Shown here: piece by piece, positions 35,643 through 43,656 of the stretch
How the letters are laid out: each line of letters opens with the position of its first letter
How positions within the stretch are numbered: the first letter of the stretch is position 1
Assembly (NCBI GenBank): GCA_028279185.1
Contig: JANQSS010000091.1
Span: 1 to 57,657 of the forward strand
DNA from: Saprospiraceae bacterium
GTDB taxonomy: Bacteria; Bacteroidota; Bacteroidia; Chitinophagales; Saprospiraceae
Length of the DNA stretch: 57,657 nt
Direction of reading: 5' to 3'
Position numbers and translations under genes: made by a program
Notes under the pieces: generated by a model
Databases searched by the model: none
Told to the model about the DNA's origin: nothing
The model's input: the letters and a program-made list of their open reading frames with translations, nothing else

Positions 35643-38600
35643 TTAATCACCTACTCGACCACTTTCTAATTCCATTGTAGCACCGTCTTCGACAAATAAT
35701 GAACTTGAAACTGGAGAAAAAAGTCCCTGTACCCTGGAATTAAACATTTCCAAATAGCCGGACGGTGCAGATATATAAATTCCATATCCTTCATATTCAG
35801 CATGATTATTATATAGTCGTGAATCAATTAATAAAAGATTGCCATTGACCAATATTCCCCCACCCGTCTTATCGTATAAATCATCGCCACTCGCATTCCC
35901 GTTTCGAATTACGACACCGTTTAGTTCACTACTTTGTACATTATTTGGAATTGTAACGACGTGATAGGAGTTGTCAGAATTGACGTAAGGAATGCCAATA
36001 TCGCCATCCAAAAAACTAAAATATTGCTGTGGATTTCGAATACCAGTTATTGGGCTATATCCTCCAATAATTACAGTTTGATCGGGTATGATGAATCCAT
36101 CAACTTTGCGGCTCATCGATGGTTTGTATACGCCACGTGCGAGAAAAATTGTGTCCTGATTGCAATCAATCGTTTGTAGTAGTCCCTCATCCAGATTATC
36201 ATAAGCATTTGTCCAATTTGCACCCGTTTTATTACCTTGAGCATAGGAATCGACATATATATTTCCAAAACACGGATATTGAAACTCATAAGCACCAATA
36301 TCTACTGTTCCACGCGCAATTCTTTTGTTACCAAGTAAATCGAAGTGAGTTGACACTACGGCATTATCTCCCGAATTTATGCCCGGTGAATTTTGGTGTA
36401 ACTCCAAATCCCCATTAGCAATGTCATTGAAAAGAAAGTCATATTGATATAAAGCTGAGCTATCGATAAAATTTCTGACTATGGAATTGTTGAATGTGTA
36501 ATTAGCATCCATAAACTCATCGTCATGGTTTTCATTCCACAATATTGTGTTGTTTATTGTGATTGGAAAAGAGGATCTTATTGATTGTGTTCTTTGATAC
36601 AAAGGGACATTCCCAGCAAACGAGCAGTTTATTATTGTGCTTTCTCTAGATACTGTAATTCCCGTACAATCACGAGCACTATTGGCATAAAACAGACAAT
36701 TTTCAAAAATACTTTTCTGAGCTTGTCTTAAATTAACTGTGCTAGACAAACTGTGGTTATGAGTGAATTTACATCCATTCATTCGTAAAAAGCCGTCTCT
36801 AAAGAATAGTGCTGTCTCTGAGAAACAATTCACAAAACTCAAGCCAAAAAGATTTAGTGTATCCCTCCTCCAAAATGGACGAACAGTCTCAACAAGTCGC
36901 TCAGTATTATTCGTGAGCACCGTATCCTGTTGAATTTCCCCACTCAGTATAGTTTGATTGAAATCTGGATTAACTGAATGCAAAGGTCCACCTCCGGATG
37001 GAAATCCACCTATTAGTGAAACACTTGAAGCTATTCCGAAAGAGGCATGTTCATCATCGTCAATGACATTTCTGCCTACATCCGGGTAGTAGGTTCCTTC
37101 GGCGATAAAAATAGAATCACCATGTTCCACTCTATCTATGGCATCTTGTAAATTAGAGAAAGCCGTTGCCCAATCACATCCATCAGCCCAAACAGGTGTC
37201 GCACTTGAATCGACATAAATTATCGGATTCGTATTTGTAAATAAAATAAGACTATCCTGACGCTCACAATTTGAAGAACTTAAAGTTAAGTAATACTTTC
37301 CGCCCTCAAGACCAATTAAGTGTGTTGTGTCATCACCGTTATTCCAATGTAGGGTAAATGGTGGATTGGCAGATATATTAGCCAATAAAGAACCTGTGCT
37401 ATCGCAAGTCGGCATTTCCAAAACTTCAATATCCCTAATGGTTGCAAAATCAACAGCACCTTGACTTTCAAAGACACCAAGGTCAACATATCCATCATTA
37501 TAAATCCGAGGATTTCCATTCAAATCTTTGGAAAAAAAGTCGTCTGCTATTTGATTATCTCCGAAGTCAATTGCCGGTGAACAGTCATCCAAATTATAAT
37601 CGTCATTCAGCGTATCGACGAATATTGGATATGCGTCACCACGTGATTTAATTATAGATCTCGAAGCGTAAAACACATTATTGTGGATATTGCCCCAAAC
37701 GATCGAATTAAAAAGTTGTACATCAGAGCTACCGTATATGCTTATGGAGTTGGTTCCAAAATCATTGTTATTCAGAGTCGACTGTTTAATTTTGACTTTT
37801 GAACTACCTAAATAGGATTCCGCGTTAACAAATAAAGCCCCACCAAGGGTTGCTTTATTATTATACAGTAAACATTGCCCAATGATTACTTCCGCCAGAC
37901 TTAATTCAGCCATCCCAATTGCTCCGCCGTACATTCCGTCGTTATCTTTAAAAACACAGTTTTCAATGTAAACATCGTCGAATGACCCCAGATTATGCAT
38001 ATACAATCCACCGCCTACGTTGTACTCATTGAACGTATTCATCGGTTGCAAGGAGTCAGCATTGCCATTAGTAATTTCAAATCCATTTAACTTGCAATCC
38101 GTAAAACGTTCAATTTTTACAACGGAATAACTATTATCGCTAGAATCTTCTTCGATGCCAATGTCACCCGAAAGCACTGATGTGTTATTTAATATATCTC
38201 GTTGATAAGTTATGTTCGAAAATCCACCGAATAACTGAACTCCATGTGGTATACGAAAAGACGCTCGTCTATCTGAATCGCTGGGTTTATAAATTCCCTC
38301 GGCAACGAATACGGTATCCTTGACATAATGGCAACTCAGACATTCACTTAGGGAAGTGAACGCATCGTCCCATGAACCACCATCGTTATTACCAAATGCT
38401 TCAAGGTCAACGTAGTGTTTGGAATTCCGATCCGGCACCAGCTGTTGTAATTCATATGCCCCTCTATCAACGGTGCCATCAATCAAACGTAGGTTGCCCA
38501 TGAAATCCTCGTCTGTATTTACAAAGCTTGAGTCCCCGGTATTTATGGCAGGAGAGCACTTACTCACTCTGAAATCAAAATTTTCAGCGTCAATAAATTG

Positions 38601-41165
38601 CGGGTCTTTGGATATGATGTTACTGCCGTCCAGATAGTTTTGTATAACGGCAGAACGAACACTAATAAAATTCGAAGGAATATTTCTTTCTGTTTCAAGT
38701 TCCGGCAAAGAATTTTCCCAAATAATCGAATTGTCTATTTTGCAACGGCTACCAAAATAACTATATACTGCGCCACCTTCAATTGCGTAATTCGAATATA
38801 TCGTATTATTAATTATCTCTCCATTGGCACCTCTTCTAATATAATAAGCTCCGCCATAGTATTGTGAGACGTTATTATGGGCAATACAATTTTCCAAAAT
38901 AACTAAAGATGGCTTGTTAGCATATACAGCACCGCCGCTTAATACTGAATGATTGAATTCAAATAGACAAGATTCAAACGCACTTCTCCCAAAGTTCGTA
39001 AATACCGCACCACCAAGTAGTCCTTCGTTTCGACTGAATGTGCAGTTTTCAAAAAATGTTACGTTTTCAGCATAAACTGCACCTCCATATATGCCGCAAT
39101 TATTTGTAATGATACAATTTGTCAATCTGGTTTCAGAACCTAGCAATGTTATCGGTGCTGTGTTATTACCGATTGTTGTAAACCCTTTTTTAAATACTAG
39201 CCCGTTTATATGAACACTATCCGATTCAACACGCAGCAATTGTCGTGTGCGATGATATTTGAAAGTATCTTGCATGATATTTCCATCAATAATCGTTTGA
39301 TACATATTAAAATCCCGCATACCCCCTCCACTTGGAAACCCACCAATTATCGTCATGGGGATTTCCAGCACAATTGACGCATTTGTATCGCCATTCATTA
39401 CAGTTGTTCCTTCATCTGGGTAATATGTCCCTTCTGCGATAAATAATGTATCATATGGAGAAAGATAAGACAGCGCATCTTGCAAATGATTGAAGGCATT
39501 GACCCAACTACAACCGTCGTTCAGACCAGTTGCTGACGAATCCACATAAAATGCAGTAGGAAGAGGGTCATGTATTACTTCGAATGTATCAATCAATGTA
39601 CAATTCTCGTTGGATAAAGAAAGGATTCTAGTACCAACTGATAAACTGTCCAGCGGCAATTCTTGATCAAGATCATTAATCTGAATGAAAATCGTCCCAG
39701 CTCCTTCGTAATCAACTTCTGCAGAACCGAAATTTGAACAGCCCGGATAGTCAAGGATATCGACAGTTAATGATAAAAGATTATTAAAAGAGTCTTGCCT
39801 TTCTATGGCGCCAATGTCACTGGCGTAATCATACGTACGTTGATTGCCGTAATAATCGAGTGATACATCCGAAACCGCTATTCCATTATTTATCCCTTTC
39901 GAACAATCTTGCAGTGAAAAATTCAAATTCTGGGGATCAACAAACATTGGATCACATTCAAAATTTTCATCGTTGTAAAACCATTCACTAAGTATACAAT
40001 TGACGATCATGGTTGGAAATACCCGGATATAAACATCATCTTGATTTCCCCAAAAAATGGAATTGTGTATGGTCCAATCTTGATATTTCCTTGATTTGAC
40101 TGAAATGGGCCCTTGTGCATTGATAAAATTACAATGATCAATTCGGATACTGTCATGCTGCCGGTCCATAAACACATCAGTTCCTGCATTAGTCGTTGTA
40201 TTGTTGTAAAATATGGAATTTGTGAGGTCGCATTGAGTATTCCTACCTAAATATAATCCGGCCCCCTCTCTTGCCGAATTCCCATGAAATAAACATCTGT
40301 CTACCTCCAAATTTGCGTTGATGCCAAATATTGATCCACCACTACTAATTGTGTTGTGATTGAATATACAATTTTCAATTCGCACAAGCTCTGTTCCCGC
40401 AGCATAAACGACTCCAAGGCTGAATGTATGGTTACCTTTGAATGAAGTGTTTAATATTACTGTCGACGAGTTTCGACTGGATAATACCCCATAATCTGTA
40501 ATTGAATTACTATCTAAAGAGCAATTAATAATCCTGCAATTAGCATTGAAACTATTCAGGATAGCACCAAACAAGGCTTTGTTTTTAGTAATTAAACAAT
40601 TGACCATTTTCAAATGCCCGCCATCCACATCCACAACTCCGTTATAATTATTATCATTATTATGAAAACGACAACCCACCAACTCCAGGTTACAATTCCT
40701 AGCTTCAATAGTAGGCCTGGAAGTTGATTTGGTTTCTTCCAGTATTACCCCAAATAATTTTAACTCACTACTATCTTGAAGATTAAACCAGCCGCGACTG
40801 TTATTTGAATTATTCGCATCCTGTTGAATTTCACCGCTCAATATCACTGGAAACTGATTTGGGGAATATATTCCTCCCCCGGAAGAATAGCCTCCAATTG
40901 CGACTAATGAGTCATTTATAGTGATTCGCGCATTTCGATCATTATCGGTTTGACCTCCTCCTTCATCGGGATAATAGGTACCCTCGGCAATTTTAATCGT
41001 ATCCCTTGTCATTGAAGCCGCAAACGCATCCTGCAATGAAGTAAAGGCATCGATCCACGATGTCCCATCTTGACCACCAAACGCTGAGCTGTCTACGTAA
41101 ATAACATTCTGGGAAGAAGCCGAAATAACAGCTAGCAAGAAAATAAGCAGTATAAATGTTCTCAT
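35643..41165 (-). CDS. Large secreted beta-helix (choice-of-anchor Q-like) repeat protein lacking a sorting domain
   Basis: A 1840-residue protein with a signal peptide (ends VISASSQ). It contains five successive modules, each opening with YVDS...G(x)W..AF..LQDA and DTIFIAEGTYYPDEG, then a parallel beta-helix region of short N/C-rich repeats (for example FENCLFYNNS-like coils), and closing with a DIGAYE-type motif. The openings lie near residues 20, 545, 920, 1305 and 1660. SprB-like segments separate modules 1-2 and 3-4. The fifth module stops after about 180 residues, in mid-helix, with no DIGAYE closing motif and no CHU_C or other T9SS domain. The protein is therefore either truncated or exported but unanchored. 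A -7 element lies 22 bases upstream of the ATG. Probably a carbohydrate-binding or adhesive surface protein; that is inference. Confidence 0.88.
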   Translation of the reverse strand: MRTFILLIFLLAVISASSQNVIYVDSSAFGGQDGTSWIDAFTSLQDAFAASMTRDTIKIAEGTYYPDEGGGQTDNDRNARITINDSLVAIGGYSSGGGIYSPNQFPVILSGEIQQDANNSNNSRGWFNLQDSSELKLFGVILEETKSTSRPTIEARNCNLELVGCRFHNNDNNYNGVVDVDGGHLKMVNCLITKNKALFGAILNSFNANCRIINCSLDSNSITDYGVLSSRNSSTVILNTSFKGNHTFSLGVVYAAGTELVRIENCIFNHNTISSGGSIFGINANLEVDRCLFHGNSAREGAGLYLGRNTQCDLTNSIFYNNTTTNAGTDVFMDRQHDSIRIDHCNFINAQGPISVKSRKYQDWTIHNSIFWGNQDDVYIRVFPTMIVNCILSEWFYNDENFECDPMFVDPQNLNFSLQDCSKGINNGIAVSDVSLDYYGNQRTYDYASDIGAIERQDSFNNLLSLTVDILDYPGCSNFGSAEVDYEGAGTIFIQINDLDQELPLDSLSVGTRILSLSNENCTLIDTFEVIHDPLPTAFYVDSSATGLNDGCSWVNAFNHLQDALSYLSPYDTLFIAEGTYYPDEGTTVMNGDTNASIVLEIPMTIIGGFPSGGGMRDFNMYQTIIDGNIMQDTFKYHRTRQLLRVESDSVHINGLVFKKGFTTIGNNTAPITLLGSETRLTNCIITNNCGIYGGAVYAENVTFFENCTFSRNEGLLGGAVFTNFGRSAFESCLFEFNHSVLSGGAVYANKPSLVILENCIAHNNVSQYYGGAYYIRRGANGEIINNTIYSNYAIEGGAVYSYFGSRCKIDNSIIWENSLPELETERNIPSNFISVRSAVIQNYLDGSNIISKDPQFIDAENFDFRVSKCSPAINTGDSSFVNTDEDFMGNLRLIDGTVDRGAYELQQLVPDRNSKHYVDLEAFGNNDGGSWDDAFTSLSECLSCHYVKDTVFVAEGIYKPSDSDRRASFRIPHGVQLFGGFSNITYQRDILNNTSVLSGDIGIEEDSSDNSYSVVKIERFTDCKLNGFEITNGNADSLQPMNTFNEYNVGGGLYMHNLGSFDDVYIENCVFKDNDGMYGGAIGMAELSLAEVIIGQCLLYNNKATLGGALFVNAESYLGSSKVKIKQSTLNNNDFGTNSISIYGSSDVQLFNSIVWGNIHNNVFYASRSIIKSRGDAYPIFVDTLNDDYNLDDCSPAIDFGDNQIADDFFSKDLNGNPRIYNDGYVDLGVFESQGAVDFATIRDIEVLEMPTCDSTGSLLANISANPPFTLHWNNGDDTTHLIGLEGGKYYLTLSSSNCERQDSLILFTNTNPIIYVDSSATPVWADGCDWATAFSNLQDAIDRVEHGDSIFIAEGTYYPDVGRNVIDDDEHASFGIASSVSLIGGFPSGGGPLHSVNPDFNQTILSGEIQQDTVLTNNTERLVETVRPFWRRDTLNLFGLSFVNCFSETALFFRDGFLRMNGCKFTHNHSLSSTVNLRQAQKSIFENCLFYANSARDCTGITVSRESTIINCSFAGNVPLYQRTQSIRSSFPITINNTILWNENHDDEFMDANYTFNNSIVRNFIDSSALYQYDFLFNDIANGDLELHQNSPGINSGDNAVVSTHFDLLGNKRIARGTVDIGAYEFQYPCFGNIYVDSYAQGNKTGANWTNAYDNLDEGLLQTIDCNQDTIFLARGVYKPSMSRKVDGFIIPDQTVIIGGYSPITGIRNPQQYFSFLDGDIGIPYVNSDNSYHVVTIPNNVQSSELNGVVIRNGNASGDDLYDKTGGGILVNGNLLLIDSRLYNNHAEYEGYGIYISAPSGYLEMFNSRVQGLFSPVSSSLFVEDGATMELESGRVGD

Positions 41166-41186
41166 ATGTGTATTATTTTAGGTGTC

Positions 41187-41194
41187 CAAACATA
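41187..41194 (-). promoter_or_regulatory. -7 promoter element for the beta-helix gene (TATGTTTG)
   Basis: Exact TAnnTTTG match on the minus strand, 21 bases upstream of the ATG at 41165. Confidence 0.55.
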
Positions 41195-41300
41195 AAAATA
41201 TGGTAATTATCTAACATAAATCTACTAGCTAATAGATTACACTAAATAAAATGCGTGTATATGTTATTTTCTTACAAATGAATTCCAGTTCTCCTCCATC

Positions 41301-42317
41301 CTAGGACCCCTCAAATCGTCGCAATTCAGCCGCCATCTTCTTTTTCCACATCGATGGAAATAGTGCCAGAAGAATACTCCCAGGATAGCCGTACGGCAAT
41401 TGAGGGCTGCCCTGCAACGAGTCCAGTGTTTGGTATTTTTTCATTGCATTCAAATGATGGTCTGAATGGCGTGTAAGCTCATACAAAAAGATTCGCCCCA
41501 AATCGTGATCACTATTCCAGGAATGTTGAGGGCCAAGTGGTTCATATCGTCCACTTTCAAGCTTTCGTCTGCGCAGTCCATAGTGTTCAATGTAGTTCAC
41601 GGACTCCAAAAGAAGAAATCCAATAATTGCTGCTGCTATCATGAGAAGCATAGCTTGCACACCAAAAAATGAACAAATCACAATTAAATAGAGCAGCTCA
41701 ACGGCGATTATTAAATACATTTTATTGAAGCGTAATCCACCAGTCGTTCGCGTCAATCTGCGCCGATCGACTTTCCAAGCCGTTTTAATATTGCCTAACA
41801 CGGATGCATACCAAAACTGATATATCGACATGCCCTCTGGTGCAGAAGCCGGATCTTCGTCTGTTGCCACATAGGTATGATGCCAAAGATTGTGTTCAAT
41901 ACCGAAATGCATATACAAATTTGGCAACCATAACAAATTTGCCATGAACCTATCAAATGCACCAGATCGATGTCCTAGTTCATGACCCAAGTTCATGCCA
42001 AATGAGCCACAAATAATCCCAACCGAAAATGTACATCCCAGTATTTCTACAGGTGAAAACGAGCCTTCAGCTATTTTAGAGCAAAAAAGCAAAATCAGGA
42101 AGTAAGTAATCGGTACGTGCATATACACAAGTACATCATAGAAATAGGCCGCCGCTCCTTTCCATGGCCGGATCGGTTTTGAATTACCTTTTAAAAATAA
42201 TTCCAGTGTCGGTAAGAGGCCAAAAGCCAATAGAGGTGTGAGAAAGGTGAACCATCCTCCCAAGGTCAAACCTATCCAACAAACCAACGGCAATATGTAA
42301 GCCAACAGATACTTCAC
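41301..42317 (-). CDS. alkB: AlkB-type alkane 1-monooxygenase / fatty-acid desaturase-like membrane di-iron hydroxylase
   Basis: A 338-residue membrane protein. It has the eight-His di-iron pattern of the AlkB/XylM group: HELGH at residues 112-116, EHNLWHHTYVATDEDPA from 141, NYIEHYGL near 246, then HSWNSDH and LTRHSDHHLNA in the C-terminal part. The wording NYIEHYGL and HSWN is typical of AlkB rather than of desaturases in general. Such enzymes hydroxylate the terminal carbon of alkanes or alkyl groups using O2 and electrons from a redoxin. The GTG at 42317 is preferred over the ATG at 42386: the protein then opens MKYLLAYILP like its relatives, and a -7 element (42351 to 42344) lies between the two. 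The divergent neighbour is a likely electron donor. Confidence 0.9.
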   Translation of the reverse strand: MKYLLAYILPLVCWIGLTLGGWFTFLTPLLAFGLLPTLELFLKGNSKPIRPWKGAAAYFYDVLVYMHVPITYFLILLFCSKIAEGSFSPVEILGCTFSVGIICGSFGMNLGHELGHRSGAFDRFMANLLWLPNLYMHFGIEHNLWHHTYVATDEDPASAPEGMSIYQFWYASVLGNIKTAWKVDRRRLTRTTGGLRFNKMYLIIAVELLYLIVICSFFGVQAMLLMIAAAIIGFLLLESVNYIEHYGLRRRKLESGRYEPLGPQHSWNSDHDLGRIFLYELTRHSDHHLNAMKKYQTLDSLQGSPQLPYGYPGSILLALFPSMWKKKMAAELRRFEGS

Positions 42318-42323
42318 GGTCAC

Positions 42324-42331
42324 TATATTTG
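42324..42331 (+). promoter_or_regulatory. -7 promoter element for the ferredoxin reductase gene (TATATTTG)
   Basis: Exact TAnnTTTG match on the plus strand, 37 bases upstream of the ATG at 42369. It overlaps the expected transcription start region of the divergent alkB gene. Confidence 0.5.
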
Positions 42332-42343
42332 CGCTTCTTTTGT

Positions 42344-42351
42344 CAAAAATA
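42344..42351 (-). promoter_or_regulatory. -7 promoter element for alkB (TATTTTTG)
   Basis: Exact TAnnTTTG match on the minus strand, 26 bases upstream of the GTG start at 42317. It supports the GTG start, because the alternative ATG at 42386 lies upstream of it. Confidence 0.5.
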
Positions 42352-42368
42352 CAAACTGTAATTTGCCT

Positions 42369-43463
42369 ATGGCTCAAGATTTTCATCGCCTGCGAATCGC
42401 TGATAAAATCCAGGAGACACCTGATGCCGTCAGTCTCGTCTTTAATCTCAACGACGAGTTGTTGGAGAAGTTTCGCTTCAAATCAGGCCAGTATATCACG
42501 ATTCAAGCATCAATTGATGGTGAAGAATTGCGACGTTCGTATTCGATTTGTGCTGCACCTCAAGAAGGTATATTAAAAGTCAATGTAAAACGTGTACAAG
42601 GAGGACGGATGTCTACTTACATCGTTGAACAACTCCATGCCGGGGCAGAAGTAGAGGTAGGTGTGCCGGAAGGTAAATTTGTTATGTCGTTTGATCCAAG
42701 TAAACGACGCAATCACTACTTCATTGCAGCAGGATCGGGCATTACTCCAGTTCTCAGTTTGCTAAAAGACGGCCTCGAATCTGAACCACTGAGCACTTTC
42801 GTCTTATTATATGGGAATAAATCCAAAGATTCGATCATTTTTCGGGAGGAAATAGTGACAATGCAAAAAAAGTTTGGTGAACAATTACGTGTTTTTCATA
42901 CATTAAGTCAGCAAAATACCGGGAGCAAGCTTTTTGGTTTATTCGGAAATAAAAATAAAGACTGGGATGGATGGTTAGGGCGAATTGATAGCAAGAAACT
43001 AAATCAATTGATCGAAGAAATACCCTTAAATAATATTGAAAATCATTTTTATCTCTGTGGGCCTGGTGAATTGATCTCCAGTTGTCAAAACTATATTAGT
43101 TCAATTGAATCTGACGGTATCCATTTACATAAAGAATATTTTGCTAACCCAGACCAAAAAATAGGCCCCGTTCTGGCCGCCCGGCAAGCAAAACTCACGT
43201 ACAAAAACTTGCATGGTGTAGACGGAGAAATAACAGTTCCAAAAGGCAAAACAATACTTGACACGTTGATGGATGAAGGTGCTGATCCGCCCTATTCTTG
43301 CATGAATGGTGTATGTTCATCATGTGTGGCCAAACTGGTTAAGGGTCAAGTGGAAATGGAAACTTGTCTCGCACTCGAAGAGGATGAAATAAAAGCCGGT
43401 TATATTCTTACATGTCAGTCGCAATGTCTCACGCCTGAAGTTGAGATCGAGTACGAGGCGTAA
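42369..43463 (+). CDS. FAD/NAD(P)H ferredoxin reductase with C-terminal 2Fe-2S domain (PaaE-like)
   Basis: A 364-residue electron-transfer flavoprotein. The FAD-binding domain has RRSYSIC near residues 57-63, the NAD(P)H-binding domain has AAGSGITPVLSLLK near 117-130 and the LCGPGELI segment near 232. The C-terminal plant-type ferredoxin domain has Cys311, Cys316, Cys319 and Cys349 (CX4CX2C then 29 residues to the last Cys). This order is that of PaaE and related reductases, which feed electrons from NAD(P)H to an oxygenase. The start is ATG 42369; a TTG six bases earlier is less likely. It is divergent from alkB, with overlapping promoters, so it probably supplies the hydroxylase; that partnership is inference. 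Confidence 0.9.
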   Translation: MAQDFHRLRIADKIQETPDAVSLVFNLNDELLEKFRFKSGQYITIQASIDGEELRRSYSICAAPQEGILKVNVKRVQGGRMSTYIVEQLHAGAEVEVGVPEGKFVMSFDPSKRRNHYFIAAGSGITPVLSLLKDGLESEPLSTFVLLYGNKSKDSIIFREEIVTMQKKFGEQLRVFHTLSQQNTGSKLFGLFGNKNKDWDGWLGRIDSKKLNQLIEEIPLNNIENHFYLCGPGELISSCQNYISSIESDGIHLHKEYFANPDQKIGPVLAARQAKLTYKNLHGVDGEITVPKGKTILDTLMDEGADPPYSCMNGVCSSCVAKLVKGQVEMETCLALEEDEIKAGYILTCQSQCLTPEVEIEYEA

Positions 43464-43656
43464 GCGATATACATAAAACCTCGGATCTTGAATTCACTTT
43501 CCTTTATTGTATAATGTCAGTATACTATCACCTTTAGGATTGAAAGAATGACAAATGGCATTGAAAAGTATGTTTATCTGGAAGTTTTACGGCTCCAATT
43601 TCCTTTTAAGAAAATGGACAACTTTCAAAATTAACTTGCTGTGGTATAAGCCCAAG

